Source: CAYRGG01 sp964423745 (GTDB taxonomy: Bacteria > Pseudomonadota > Gammaproteobacteria > Competibacterales > Competibacteraceae). From it: a stretch of 64,000 bases of DNA. Below, piece after piece: positions 37,344 through 46,324 of the stretch (position 1 is the stretch's first letter; each line of letters opens with the position of its first letter). The DNA is taken from positions 1 through 64,000 of the forward strand of contig CAYRGG010000008.1 in the NCBI GenBank assembly GCA_964423745.1, given 5' to 3'. The notes beneath the pieces were generated by a model. That model did not search any database and had not been told where the DNA came from. It saw only the letters and a list, made by a program, of their open reading frames with translations. Made by a program: the position numbers and the translations under genes.

Positions 37344-37936
37344 CACGCTAACTCGGCAAGGTTTGCTGAAACAGCCCCGCGCTGGTGCATTTCTTGAATC
37401 GCTTTGGCACCATCATCGGGTTGTCGATTGACGGCGCGAATGGCATCTTCCAATAAAATAACTTTAAAACCGTGTTTTAAGGCGTCGCGGACCGTATTCA
37501 AAACACAATAATCTGTCGCTAACCCTCCGATAAACAAACGCCGCACGTTTTCCTTTTGTAGCCATTCGGCTAGGTCAGTGCCTTCAAAGCCTGAATAGGC
37601 GTCTTTATCGGGTTGCGTGGCTTTCGAGATAATAACGAAGCGGTGCGCTTCCGGCAGCTTTAGCTGAGGTGCGAAATCAGCACCTAGGGTGCCAGCCACA
37701 CAATGGGGTGGCCAAACGCCACCCTGGGCTTGAAAAGAACAATGGTCTGGCGTGTGCCAATCGCGGGTCGTATAGATAGGGAGTTCGCGTTTTTGAAACG
37801 CGGCGATGTAACTGTTTAACAAAGGCAATACGGCATCACCGTCTGGGACGGCTAAGGCGCCTCCCGGCAAAAAGTCATTTTGCACATCGACGATAATTAA
37901 GGCATCGCCCGAACCTAGATAGTGCTTGCTAGACAT
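37343..37936 (-). CDS. pncA: Nicotinamidase
   Basis: PncA hydrolyses nicotinamide to nicotinate. The 197-residue protein has the catalytic Asp in IIVDVQNDFLPGGALAVPDG, the Lys in SKATQPDKDAYSGFEGTDL and the nucleophile Cys in GGLATDYCVLNTVRDAL. The metal-site segment YTTRDWHTPDHCSF is intact. ATG 37936 is the best start; a TTG six codons upstream is possible. It forms a two-gene salvage operon with pncB. Confidence 0.95.
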   Translation of the reverse strand: MSSKHYLGSGDALIIVDVQNDFLPGGALAVPDGDAVLPLLNSYIAAFQKRELPIYTTRDWHTPDHCSFQAQGGVWPPHCVAGTLGADFAPQLKLPEAHRFVIISKATQPDKDAYSGFEGTDLAEWLQKENVRRLFIGGLATDYCVLNTVRDALKHGFKVILLEDAIRAVNRQPDDGAKAIQEMHQRGAVSANLAELA

Positions 37937-38099
37937 AATGCTATGCTCACTCAAGATTTACCCATGTAGTCTTAACTTCAAGACTTACGCAAATCAGGAC
38001 TTGGCTGTTAAAACCAACCCCATGTCACCAAATACTTAAAGTTCTTGCAAGTATTCTGTAATACTTGCGCCAACAAAATAGTTTAGGAGATTTTTTGAC

Positions 38100-38870
38100 A
38101 TGACCGATAATATTACTGAATCCTCTATCCTAGTGGAAAATCAGCAGGCTATTCAGCGCATTATCATCAACCGCCCAGACAAGAAAAATGCCTTAACCCA
38201 TACCATGTATATAGCCCTTACCCAGGCGCTTATCGAGGCGGATGATGACCCTCAGGTGCGGGTTATCCTACTCACTGGCACAGTGGACTGTTTCACCAGC
38301 GGCAATGATCTTGTGGATATCACAGCCCATCCACCCAGCGATGAAAATAGCCCAGGATTCCGCTTTTTGACCACTCTATCCCATACTAAAAAGCCTATTA
38401 TCGCCGCTGTCAGTGGTCCAGCGGTGGGCATTGGAACCACCCTGTTGCTGCACTGTGACTTGATCTACGCCAGCAGCAACGCACGTTTCCAGCTACCTTT
38501 CGTCAACTTAGGATTATCTCCTGAAGCAGGAATCAGCTTATTACTACCCTTGCGTATAGGCTATCAACGGGCTGCGGAACTGCTGTTGCTGGGCGAACCC
38601 TTTTCTGCCGAAACAGCCCTTGCGCTAGGTCTGATCAATGGGATTTATGAATCTGATAAACTTCATACAGCCGTGTTGACTAAAGCGCAACAACTGGCGG
38701 CTCAACCGCGCCATGCCACATTATTGACTAAAGCGCTGCTGAAACGAAACTACGCGGCTGCCCTAGATGAAACCATGGTTGTAGAGCTTAGGCATTTTGT
38801 GGACTGTTTGCAGTCTCCAGAAACGGCCGCAGCACTCAAGGCATTTTTTGCCCGACCCCGTTCAACATAA
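38100..38870 (+). CDS. Enoyl-CoA hydratase/isomerase family protein
   Basis: The 256-residue crotonase-fold protein has NRPDKKNALTHTMYIALTQAL, the oxyanion-hole loop FTSGNDLVDI and AAVSGPAVGIGTTLLLHCDL. The catalytic Glu pair of classical hydratases is not obvious: the second region reads LPFVNLGLSPEAGISLLLP, which keeps one Glu. An isomerase or another crotonase reaction is possible. AGGAG lies ten bases before the ATG. No fatty-acid degradation operon surrounds it. Confidence 0.85.
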   Translation: MTDNITESSILVENQQAIQRIIINRPDKKNALTHTMYIALTQALIEADDDPQVRVILLTGTVDCFTSGNDLVDITAHPPSDENSPGFRFLTTLSHTKKPIIAAVSGPAVGIGTTLLLHCDLIYASSNARFQLPFVNLGLSPEAGISLLLPLRIGYQRAAELLLLGEPFSAETALALGLINGIYESDKLHTAVLTKAQQLAAQPRHATLLTKALLKRNYAAALDETMVVELRHFVDCLQSPETAAALKAFFARPRST

Positions 38871-38888
38871 AAAAACACCGTCAAAAAC

Positions 38889-39224
38889 CTATTTGCGCAA
38901 GATTTCATCCTGATCTCTGGGGAAAATCTGCTCTGACGAGCTTTGCCGCTTGTTTATGGAGATGTCCTGATCCTGGTCGCTAGAATCTTCTAGCAAGTCA
39001 GCCTCTGCCACGACTTCATATTCAGCTTCTACAAATTGCGTGCGGATTTCCCGCTGTAAGCGCCGATTTTGCCACCACAACCAACCGCCCGCCACTAAGC
39101 CCAAGACTAAAAACAAGGCAAAAAACACCGCTGACAAGACTACCGCTGCGCCAACCGAGAGAACCATGACGGCCACTACACCCAAACGGGCGGGCCATGA
39201 TAAATGCTGCAATAAAGGATTCAT
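38889..39224 (-). CDS. Small membrane protein of unknown function
   Basis: The 111-residue protein has two closely spaced hydrophobic helices (about 12-50: LGVVAVMVLSVGAAVVLSAV, FFALFLVLGLVAGGWLWW), then a basic turn (QNRRLQREIRTQ) and an acidic C-terminal tail of about 50 residues. A short cytoplasmic tail after a hairpin anchor is likely. I do not recognise it beyond that. It is convergent with the enoyl-CoA hydratase gene. Confidence 0.65.
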   Translation of the reverse strand: MNPLLQHLSWPARLGVVAVMVLSVGAAVVLSAVFFALFLVLGLVAGGWLWWQNRRLQREIRTQFVEAEYEVVAEADLLEDSSDQDQDISINKRQSSSEQIFPRDQDEILRK

Positions 39225-39242
39225 AGCGTTCCATTCAAACTG

Positions 39243-39482
39243 ATGGTGATGAGGAAATTTTTCAATTCAGTGAAAAAAGAAAACCTGTATTACGTTATTT
39301 TAACGCGGTTACTCATCCCTGGCACCGGTCTTTTTGCTCCCATACGACTATTTATTTTGTGTACTTTGCTGAAAAAAGATGAAAAGTGGCATAGAGCAAT
39401 GCAATCGATTATCATTTTTGGCCAACAAATGTTTATTGCTGGTATTTTCAAGCCAAAAAGCAGATTTTTGGCTAAAATCTAG
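39243..39482 (+). CDS. Possible small basic membrane protein
   Basis: An open frame of 79 codons encodes a Lys-rich protein with hydrophobic stretches (YVILTRLLIPGTGLFAPIRL, SIIIFGQQMFIAGIF). No strong ribosome site precedes it. It ends right before the AGGAGG of the next gene, which fits an operon layout, but coding support is weak. It may be a chance frame. Confidence 0.3.
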   Translation: MVMRKFFNSVKKENLYYVILTRLLIPGTGLFAPIRLFILCTLLKKDEKWHRAMQSIIIFGQQMFIAGIFKPKSRFLAKI

Positions 39483-39491
39483 GAGGTGTTG

Positions 39492-39698
39492 GTGTCAGTT
39501 AATCAATCCACAAACGGGCAAGAACCCGCTTCTCCCTGTATCGGTATCTGTAAACTACACCCTGAAACTAATCTTTGCGAAGGCTGCTTTCGCACCATTG
39601 ATGAGATCGCCGCTTGGGGACAATATTCCCCTAAAGAAAAACAACAGGTTTTGAACCACATTGAACACCGCTGTGAACGCTTAATCGATGACAATTGA
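39492..39698 (+). CDS. DUF1289 protein
   Basis: The 68-residue protein has the DUF1289 pattern PCIGICKLHPETNLCEGCFR, then IDEIAAWGQYSPKEKQQVL and a late Cys. Four Cys probably bind a metal ion. The GTG at 39492 is chosen because a full AGGAGG lies five bases upstream. Members are widespread small proteins of unknown function. Confidence 0.85.
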   Translation: MSVNQSTNGQEPASPCIGICKLHPETNLCEGCFRTIDEIAAWGQYSPKEKQQVLNHIEHRCERLIDDN

Positions 39699-39744
39699 CG
39701 CTCGTGATCTTTTTGGAGCTAATTTTTTAGCGGAGTACGTGTAA

Positions 39745-40323
39745 ATGCCTCTGCCAGAACCCAAACTATCCCGCAAACTCATGCACACCCGCACCATAAC
39801 CTGCTGTGGTTATGAGCGTGACGACGGTTTATGGGATATCGAAGGTTATATGACTGATACTAAGAACTATAATTTACCCAATCAAGCTCGGGGCGGAGAA
39901 ATTAAAGCGGGTGAACCGCTCCACGCCATGGGGATCAGGTTAACCTTAGATAAGGATTTTTATATCCACGATGCGGATGCTTGTACTGATTGGGCGCCTT
40001 TTCAACTATGTCCAAGCATTGCAGCGCGATATAAACAGCTTGTTGGTATGCATATAAAACCTGGCTGGAATCTAAAAATTAAACAGCTTTTTAATGGCAT
40101 TAACGGGTGTACTCATCTAACCGAATTATTGGGATCCATGGCCACCACCGCCTTTCAAACCATCCATGGACGTCACAAGGAAGCCAGTGCTTCAAAATCC
40201 GGTGAAATAGAACATTCCCGCATCATCAACAGTTGTCATGCCTTGCGCAGTGACGGGAATGTGGTGAAACAACATTGGCCGCAGTTTTACTCGGGTGATG
40301 AAAAACAGGCTGTCAATGAGTGA
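39745..40323 (+). CDS. DUF2889 protein
   Basis: The 192-residue protein shows the DUF2889 features: HTRTITCCGYERDDGLWDIEGYMTD near the start, HAMGIRLTLDKDFYIHDADA, and C-terminal NGCTHLTELLGSMATTAFQT. Proteins of this family are known in proteobacteria, often beside amidohydrolase or dehydrogenase genes, but have no proven function. It follows the DUF1289 gene in the same direction after 46 bp. Confidence 0.85.
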   Translation: MPLPEPKLSRKLMHTRTITCCGYERDDGLWDIEGYMTDTKNYNLPNQARGGEIKAGEPLHAMGIRLTLDKDFYIHDADACTDWAPFQLCPSIAARYKQLVGMHIKPGWNLKIKQLFNGINGCTHLTELLGSMATTAFQTIHGRHKEASASKSGEIEHSRIINSCHALRSDGNVVKQHWPQFYSGDEKQAVNE

Positions 40324-40447
40324 GTTTTAGGGGGTAAGCGAGTTTATCGATCACTTAGCTTACCATTTAGCTAGATGACAATGCCTGCTATATGTAGTAA
40401 CGTACATTAAGTTTCGTGATTAATATAAACAACAAGTTACTGCAACG

Positions 40448-40966
40448 ATGGCAAGTTTTATCGGCGAATTTGCATGCAAGCTGGACGCTAAGCTCAGAAT
40501 TGCCTTGCCATCGGGTCTCAAGAAGCAGATGCCGGTGTCAGCAGAGGGTCGCTTTGTCATTAATCGCGGTTTTGAAAAGCATTTGGTACTGTATCCCTTC
40601 CATGAATGGGAAGCCATTACGGAGGAATTGAACGAACTTAATTTGTACGTTAAAAAACATCGAGAATTTGTCCGCTACCTTCATCGTGGCGCTACGGAAC
40701 TCACTCTGGATGGCAGCGGACGTTTGCTACTGCCCAAACGCCTACTAACCTATGCGGGTATTAAAGATGAGGTGGTTCTCCTCGCCTATTCCAAACGCAT
40801 CGAGGTATGGGACAGCGAGCTCTACGAGAGTATGTTGGAAGACGAACCCGAAGACTTCTCCAAACTTGCCGAAGAAATCATGGGCGACAAAGACTCTTCC
40901 GAAACAGAAGACACTAACCGAGAGATCCGGGAGTTTCCCTCTCCCTCTCCCCAACAACGGCATTAA
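40448..40966 (+). CDS. Orphan MraZ-like protein of Bacteroidetes type
   Basis: The 172-residue protein has two AbrB/MraZ halves, each with a DxxxR motif: LDAKLRIALPSGLKKQ (D13-R17) and LDGSGRLLLPKRL (about 88-100). The sequence between, with VNRGFEKHLVLYPFHEWE and NLYVKKHREFVRYLHRGATEL, looks like MraZ of Bacteroidetes and unlike the gammaproteobacterial form. MraZ binds TGGGA-type repeats before the dcw cluster. Here no rsmH, ftsL or ftsI follows; ilvA lies convergent. Transfer from Bacteroidetes is inferred. The last residues (PSPQQRH) are encoded by a motif repeated downstream. Confidence 0.85.
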   Translation: MASFIGEFACKLDAKLRIALPSGLKKQMPVSAEGRFVINRGFEKHLVLYPFHEWEAITEELNELNLYVKKHREFVRYLHRGATELTLDGSGRLLLPKRLLTYAGIKDEVVLLAYSKRIEVWDSELYESMLEDEPEDFSKLAEEIMGDKDSSETEDTNREIREFPSPSPQQRH

Positions 40967-41003
40967 TAACAATCGGACTTGTTGCTATTCGTGAAATTCG
41001 TCT

Positions 41004-41086
41004 GCGTGGGCAAAACCGCGTGGGCAAAACCGCGTGGGCAAAACCGCGTGGGCAAAACCGCGTGGGCAACAAGTTGCCCACCCTAC
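41004..41086. repeat. 14-bp tandem array ending in a palindrome
   Basis: The unit GCGTGGGCAAAACC occurs four times in a row (41004-41059) and is followed by the GTGGGCAAC/GTTGCCCAC palindrome also present at 2904-2931. The array seems to be built by expansion of one arm of that palindrome. Confidence 0.85.
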
Positions 41087-41133
41087 AACTTGCCTCCCCC
41101 TCTCTCAAACAACGGCATTAACGATGTTAGTGG

Positions 41134-41200
41134 GTAGCCCGGATGAAACGAAGTGGAATCCGGGACATCCCCGGATTTCGTTGCACTTCATCCGGGCTAC
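41134..41200. repeat. REP-type palindrome GTAGCCCGGATGAA
   Basis: A 67-bp imperfect palindrome begins GTAGCCCGGATGAA and ends TTCATCCGGGCTAC, with inner AATCCGGG/CCCCGGATT. This resembles widespread proteobacterial REP sequences. It is flanked on both sides by copies of a ~35-bp sequence from the mraZ-ilvA junction. Confidence 0.85.
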
Positions 41201-41237
41201 TTGCCTCTCCTCCTCTCAAACAACGGCATTAGCGATG

Positions 41238-42773
41238 TTAGCTTTCCCCATGGCTATTGAGGAACAGATGGTAAGCCGGGTTGTCTCCCTCCTCCCAATA
41301 GGCATAACCTAACTCATTCAGATAATTCCGAAAACGTGAACGGTCTGTCTCGGGAACTTGAATGCCCACCAACACACGCCCATAGTCGGAACCGTGGTTG
41401 CGGTAATGAAACAAACTGATGTTCCAGCCCTGGGCCATGCCGTTCAGGAATTGCAACAGCGCACCGGGGCGCTCTGGAAACTGGAAACGATACAGCATTT
41501 CATGCTGAACACCCGGCCCATGTCCACCCACCATGTAACGTACATGGAGTTTGGCCACCTCATTATCCGTCATATCCAAGACCTCATAGCCCTGGGTCTG
41601 CAGATGGGCGATCAGCGCGTCTTTTTCCTGTTTACCACCAGCGACTTCAATACCCACAAATATCCAGGCGAGGGTCGGGTCTGCATAACGGTAATTAAAC
41701 TCAGTAATATTTCGTTTACCGATGATCTGACAAAACGCTCGAAAGCTGCCGGGGTGTTCTGGAATAGCCACCGCCAGTAAGGCTTCGCGTTGCTCGCCCA
41801 GTTCGGCCCGCTCCGCCACATGACGTAACCGATCAAAATTGATATTAGCGCCGCAGTTGATGGCAATCAGATTAGCGTCGCGAATACCGGTGCGGGCAAC
41901 ATATTTTTTCAGCCCTGCGGTACCGAGACTGCCGGCAGGTTCCGCAATAGCGCGAGTATCATCAAAAATATCTTTGATGGCAGCACAAATTTCGTCGGTG
42001 GAGACTAACACCACCTCGTCCACCAGCTCCCGAGCCATGCGGAAGGTTTCTTCGCCCACCTGGCGAACGGCTACCCCATCGGCAAAAATACCCACACTGT
42101 TTAGTTTTACCCGTTCATCTTGGTTGAGGGCATGGTACATAGACGCTGCATCTTCAGGCTCCACCCCGATAATCTTGATCTCCGGGCGCAAAAATTTGAC
42201 GTAAGCGGCAACCCCCGCAATCAGTCCGCCGCCCCCCACGGCAACAAAAATGGCGTGGATGGGATCAGGGTGCTGACGCAGTATTTCCATGCCAATGGTG
42301 CCTTGACCCGCAATGACTTCTGGATCGTCATAAGGATGAATAAAAGTAAGGTCTTGCTCAGCTTGTAATTTTTTTGCGTGCTGATAAGCTTCGTCGAAGG
42401 TGTCGCCATGGAGAACCACTTCGCCGCCCCGCTCCCGCACCGCCTGCACCTTGATAGGGGGTGTTGTGAGGGGCATCACGATAACGCCGCGGATGCCTAG
42501 CCGCTGAGCTGACAGGGCAACCCCTTGGGCGTGATTACCCGCCGAGGCGCAAATAATCCCTTTTGCCAAGGTTTCTCTAGAAAGGCTAGCAATTTTGTTG
42601 TAAGCGCCGCGCAACTTAAAAGAGAATACCGGTTGCAAATCTTCTCGCTTGAGCAACACATGGTTATCCATGCGGCGAGAAAGCCGGGGTAAAGGATCTA
42701 GGGGACTTTCGATAGCCACATCGTAAACGCGGGCGGTGAGGATTTTCTTGATATAGTCGTACATAGTAGTCAT
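41238..42773 (-). CDS. ilvA: Threonine ammonia-lyase, biosynthetic
   Basis: IlvA converts threonine to 2-oxobutyrate, the first step of isoleucine synthesis. The 511-residue protein has an N-terminal PLP domain ([10 protein letters not shown] with the Schiff-base Lys; [31 protein letters not shown]) and two C-terminal ACT-like domains (about 330-500) that mediate isoleucine feedback. Length matches the long biosynthetic form. It is divergent from rpiA and convergent with the orphan mraZ. Confidence 0.96.
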   Translation of the reverse strand: MTTMYDYIKKILTARVYDVAIESPLDPLPRLSRRMDNHVLLKREDLQPVFSFKLRGAYNKIASLSRETLAKGIICASAGNHAQGVALSAQRLGIRGVIVMPLTTPPIKVQAVRERGGEVVLHGDTFDEAYQHAKKLQAEQDLTFIHPYDDPEVIAGQGTIGMEILRQHPDPIHAIFVAVGGGGLIAGVAAYVKFLRPEIKIIGVEPEDAASMYHALNQDERVKLNSVGIFADGVAVRQVGEETFRMARELVDEVVLVSTDEICAAIKDIFDDTRAIAEPAGSLGTAGLKKYVARTGIRDANLIAINCGANINFDRLRHVAERAELGEQREALLAVAIPEHPGSFRAFCQIIGKRNITEFNYRYADPTLAWIFVGIEVAGGKQEKDALIAHLQTQGYEVLDMTDNEVAKLHVRYMVGGHGPGVQHEMLYRFQFPERPGALLQFLNGMAQGWNISLFHYRNHGSDYGRVLVGIQVPETDRSRFRNYLNELGYAYWEEGDNPAYHLFLNSHGES

Positions 42774-42858
42774 TTGCTATCTATTACTGTCGCAGGTCAG
42801 GTGTTCACCCATAGCCTGCACGTTTTCTAGCCATACCACAACATTGGGAGTTACACCC

Positions 42859-43515
42859 ATGTCTGACGACATGAAAAAACGCGCTGCTGAGGCGGCTTTA
42901 CAATTCATCGACGATGATATGGTGGTCGGCGTCGGTACCGGTTCCACCGTCAATTATTTCATCGAAGCTCTGGCTAAAATCAAGGGAAAAATTGACGCCA
43001 CAGTATCCAGCTCCGAGGCCACCACACAACGCCTAAAAGCCCTGGGCATTCGCGTACTGGATCTAAACGTGGCGGGTCCCTTGCCTCTATATGTGGACGG
43101 CGCCGACGAGATTAATGGAAATTTGCAAATGATTAAAGGTGGGGGTGGGGCTTTGACGCGGGAAAAAATCATCGCTGCCGCCAGCGAACGCTTTGTGTGT
43201 ATTGCCGATGGATCAAAACGGGTGGATGTATTGGGCCGCTTTCCGCTTCCTGTCGAAGTTATCCCCCTGGCGCGTAGTCATGTGGGACGGGAACTGTTAC
43301 ACCATGGCGGTCAACCCGTGCTGAGGGAAAATTTCACCACAGATAACGGTAATCTCATTCTCGACGTGTATAACCTGACTATCATGGAACCCATTAAACT
43401 GGAAAAGGCGTTGAACAATATCGCTGGGGTTGTGAGCAATGGTTTATTTGCCTTGCGCCCAGCCGATGTGCTTTTACTAGGAACCCCCGAGGGTGTCGAG
43501 AAGATAACGGTATAA
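42859..43515 (+). CDS. rpiA: Ribose-5-phosphate isomerase A
   Basis: RpiA interconverts ribose-5-phosphate and ribulose-5-phosphate. The 218-residue protein has [43 protein letters not shown] with the catalytic Asp/Glu/Lys, and [19 protein letters not shown] at the end. I start at ATG 42859 because GGGAG lies eight bases upstream; an in-frame TTG further up would add five residues. Divergent rpiA-ilvA is a common gammaproteobacterial layout. Confidence 0.96.
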   Translation: MSDDMKKRAAEAALQFIDDDMVVGVGTGSTVNYFIEALAKIKGKIDATVSSSEATTQRLKALGIRVLDLNVAGPLPLYVDGADEINGNLQMIKGGGGALTREKIIAAASERFVCIADGSKRVDVLGRFPLPVEVIPLARSHVGRELLHHGGQPVLRENFTTDNGNLILDVYNLTIMEPIKLEKALNNIAGVVSNGLFALRPADVLLLGTPEGVEKITV

Positions 43516-43548
43516 ACAAAAAAAAGGGCGTCTTAAATTAAGACGCCC
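43516..43548 (-). terminator. Intrinsic terminator between convergent rpiA and porin
   Basis: GGGCGTCTTAA pairs with TTAAGACGCCC at 43526-43548. Read on the minus strand, the stem is followed by a run of eight T. It lies about 60 bp past the porin stop. It may also slow rpiA transcripts. Confidence 0.85.
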
Positions 43549-43609
43549 CTAGCTAATCGCTTTAATTCTTTTTTCTTATACACTCCAACCAGACTTACCC
43601 AACGCCTGA

Positions 43610-44686
43610 TTAGAAATCGTGACGGACACCGAGAGAGACGGCTAACGCTGACGCATCGTCAGTATCAGCAATATCAGCTTCGTTGAAAGCATAGATACCT
43701 TCCGCCCAAATCCGAGTACGCTCGCTGAAATAATGCTCCAGACCTAACTCCACATGTTGCACTTCTTCAAAGTCAGTGGCGTCAGGATCAGTGTAAGCAT
43801 AGGTGGCATAGGCGATGTTGTTGCCAAAGCTAAAGGTGCCTTGCAGGCTATAGACTGCTAGATCGTCTGTGGCTAAGTCACTTGTTATACCATCGCCATT
43901 GATATCAACAGGTTCAAAGTCAACCGCATCCTCAGGAAGGAACAACTGATAAGAAGCAACAACCCCAAACGCATCACCCAGATAACCTAACGCTGCGCCC
44001 CATTGCTCATCGTCGGTTTGCTCTTCTTGAATATAGGCAACACCCGCGAAGATAGGACCATTTTCATATTTTATATTCGCTTCCCAGCGATCGATACTGT
44101 TGGGATCATCATCTTCAGTAAGGCCATCATCGTCGTCACCATCCATGGACAGCATGGCTTCAGCAGTCAAGCCAAATATATCCGGCGTGACATATAAGAT
44201 GGAGTTGCCGGTACGAAAATCAGCGATACCGCGATCAAGAAATGTTTCCCCTAAACCTAAGATTTCAGTGTCTCCGGCCAAGTAGTAGTCGAAACTTTTG
44301 CCGCTGTTCAAGACATCGGTCACGCCTATGACGTTGTAGAACGGGGTCCATTGGGTACCCAAGGTGACAGCGCCGAAACCACCCTTCAAACCCGCCCAAC
44401 GGGGACGATTTGAATTAAAGTAATTACCATCTCCCGTCACATCAATACCGAACTCGTATTGATAGATGGCGCTTAATCCGTTGCCCAGATCTTCGGCTCC
44501 TCTGACGCCTAACCGGGACGAGTTGTTGACCACTTCCCAAACGCTTGCGTCATCATCATCAGCAGGTTCAATATCAAGATAATCTACAGATACACGAGCA
44601 GAACCGTATAAAATGGTTTCAGCTTGAGACGCGGCAGACATACCTAGAGCAGCGGCAACAGCTAATGCAATTGCAGATTTTTTCAT
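43610..44686 (-). CDS. Gram-negative trimeric porin
   Basis: The 358-residue protein has a signal peptide (MKKSAIALAVAAALGMSAASQA) and a classical porin start (ETILYGSARVSVDYLD). SSRLGVRGAEDLGNGLSAIYQYEFG and FGAVTLGTQWTPFYNVIG are typical, and it ends in Phe (SLGVRHDF). Acidic surface loops are prominent (DDDDGLTEDDDPNS), suggesting cation preference, though that is inference. Strong promoter and terminator frame it as a single-gene unit. It differs clearly from the porin at 17956-19161. Confidence 0.92.
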   Translation of the reverse strand: MKKSAIALAVAAALGMSAASQAETILYGSARVSVDYLDIEPADDDDASVWEVVNNSSRLGVRGAEDLGNGLSAIYQYEFGIDVTGDGNYFNSNRPRWAGLKGGFGAVTLGTQWTPFYNVIGVTDVLNSGKSFDYYLAGDTEILGLGETFLDRGIADFRTGNSILYVTPDIFGLTAEAMLSMDGDDDDGLTEDDDPNSIDRWEANIKYENGPIFAGVAYIQEEQTDDEQWGAALGYLGDAFGVVASYQLFLPEDAVDFEPVDINGDGITSDLATDDLAVYSLQGTFSFGNNIAYATYAYTDPDATDFEEVQHVELGLEHYFSERTRIWAEGIYAFNEADIADTDDASALAVSLGVRHDF

Positions 44687-45076
44687 TTATGTGACTCCTC
44701 AGTTGCGTTGTAAAAAAGCAACATAGTAAAGTTAGGACTTAAACACACACGTTTTCTAATTTCGTTGTGCCATTTATACATAGACTGAAGCATAAATGCA
44801 ACTCTTTTTTTCAAAAAAAATACAAATCGCCAATTTTGTTGCTGTCTGACAACACAGAAATCTATTTTTTAGGTTTTAAGTGCCAATAATACGATTTTTT
44901 AAACAGTATAAGGATCAATTTGGAGTAAACAAACATCTTATTGAACCGCTAATTCAGCGTTTCTAGGACGGATTAGAACAAAAGCAAAGCCCTGCAAAAA
45001 TCTCTACTGTGGCAAAATCGCTACAGAGATCAATACTGTTGTTATGATACGTGGGTAGACAGTGAGGTGAAGAACG
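44687..45076. other. AT-rich upstream region of porin
   Basis: This 390-bp stretch lies between the porin start and the stop of an upstream gene in the same direction. The porin promoter and a GAGGAG ribosome site are at its left side. The right part has only A/T-rich tracts and no ORF or clear hairpin. Confidence 0.45.
44773..44801 (-). promoter_or_regulatory. Sigma-70-type porin promoter
   Basis: On the minus strand, TTGCAT (44801-44796) and TATAAA (44778-44773) are 17 bp apart. The 5' leader to the porin ATG would be about 80 nt. Confidence 0.7.
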
Positions 45077-45580
45077 CTAAGAAATGTCCGTCGATGCTAC
45101 AGGCGATAAAAGTTGAATTAATACTTGCCGGTGTGTACGTTCATCCCAACCTTTAAGCCGTCGCTTTTGACACGCCACTATGAGTTGCTCTCGGGTCAGG
45201 GTTTCAAGGGATACCACGGGATAAACTTCTAAACCTGCCGAAACAACATTACAAATGGCCACAGGCGCGGCCTCACCTTCTCCTTTTACTGAAACACCAC
45301 TAGCAAAGGCGAGCCCACACCACCACCACGGAGCCATGCCGCGCTCTAGCTTAAAAGCCGTCATTTCTTTAAACAAATCTAACAAAGAAAACGCAGCACC
45401 ATAGTTGCTATAAAAATTAGGCAACAATTTTGCTTCGAGACTATGGGTTCTCCAAGGTTTACCGCTAGGAATATAAAGAGGAATCTCTTGGCCGGTGTCC
45501 CATTCATTAAAATAAACAGCGATGCCCATGGCCGTCGCTAATTTTATATCCAGTTCTCGTGTCGTAGACTTTTCACCCAT
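45077..45580 (-). CDS. Hypothetical protein, weakly like phage ABA-sandwich (DUF2591) proteins
   Basis: The 167-residue protein has no motif I can name with certainty. The layout of LPNFYSNYGAAFSLLDLF, a Trp-rich strand (APWWWCGLAFASG) and AAPVAICNVVSAGLEVYPV resembles small phage DUF2591-type proteins (YS.DW..A..L, then TAP.AIC.A.L). A C-terminal LTREQLIVACQKRRLKGW may be SAP-like. It stands alone with no phage genes near. Function unknown. Confidence 0.55.
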   Translation of the reverse strand: MGEKSTTRELDIKLATAMGIAVYFNEWDTGQEIPLYIPSGKPWRTHSLEAKLLPNFYSNYGAAFSLLDLFKEMTAFKLERGMAPWWWCGLAFASGVSVKGEGEAAPVAICNVVSAGLEVYPVVSLETLTREQLIVACQKRRLKGWDERTHRQVLIQLLSPVASTDIS

Positions 45581-45780
45581 AGCAATCTCCCATGCGCCAT
45601 CACTCCTTTTTGAGACGCTCAGTATAAGAGGAAAGTTTAGCCATGGGTACTAAATCATTGGACGGAGAGACTTTGCAGGGTTTTTACTGAAAGGAAAAAG
45701 GCTAGATTAAACATAGAAGTAGGGCCTGGCACAAAAACCTATGCCAGCCACTAAACATTAAACAAAGATTGTAGGTAAAC

Positions 45781-45854
45781 TGGCTGGGGGACCAGGATTC
45801 GAACCTGGGTTGACGGAGTCAGAGTCCGTAGTCCTGCCGCTAGACGATCCCCCA
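45781..45854 (-). tRNA. tRNA-Gln (anticodon CTG)
   Basis: The minus strand folds as a full cloverleaf of 74 nt: acceptor TGGGGGA...TCCCCCA with encoded CCA, D arm GTCTAGCGGCAGGAC, anticodon arm ACGGA-CTCTGAC-TCCGT, and T arm with GGTTCGAATCC. The loop gives anticodon CTG, so glutamine for CAG codons. It starts nine bases after the rpsI stop, with no room for a separate promoter outside rpsI. Confidence 0.95.
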
Positions 45855-45863
45855 AAAGATGCG

Positions 45864-46256
45864 TTACCGCTTGGAGTACTGGGTCGCACGACGGGCTTTG
45901 CGTAAACCCACCTTTTTACGCTCCACGGTACGGGCATCACGGGTCACAAAGCCTCCTTTGCGCATGGGTTTGCGCAAGCTCTCGTCATACTCCATAAGCG
46001 CTCGAGTAATCCCATGACGAATAGCACCTGCCTGACCGCTGGTTCCACCCCCCGTAACGGTGGCGTAAATATCAAACTTATCGGCCATTTCCACCGCCTC
46101 TAGAGATTGCCGGGCAATCATACGAGCCGTTTCCCGGCCAAAGTAGTCATCTAAGGTGCGCTGATTCACCATGATACTACCGGACCCAGGCCGTAAAAAA
46201 ACCCGCGCTGTTGAGGTCTTACGGCGACCAGTCGCATAATACTGTTTTTCTGCCAT
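45864..46256 (-). CDS. rpsI: 30S ribosomal protein S9
   Basis: S9 binds the head of the small subunit, with its tail reaching P-site tRNA. The 130-residue protein starts [20 protein letters not shown] and ends with the universally conserved basic tail RRATQYSKR. It follows rplM after 68 bp, the standard order. A tRNA-Gln gene follows directly. Confidence 0.97.
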   Translation of the reverse strand: MAEKQYYATGRRKTSTARVFLRPGSGSIMVNQRTLDDYFGRETARMIARQSLEAVEMADKFDIYATVTGGGTSGQAGAIRHGITRALMEYDESLRKPMRKGGFVTRDARTVERKKVGLRKARRATQYSKR

Positions 46257-46324
46257 ATCGCTTAGTGATAGTTCCTAGCTGTGAAGTGAATATTGGGATA
46301 AGGCTGTATTGTATTGTAGTGTAG

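Noticed and set aside
41004..41086. CRISPR array
   Set aside because: The units are 14 bp, directly adjacent with no spacers, and no cas genes are present.
45723..45750. Hairpin after tRNA-Gln as its terminator
   Set aside because: GGCCTGGCA/TGCCAGCC can pair, but no T-run follows on the minus strand.
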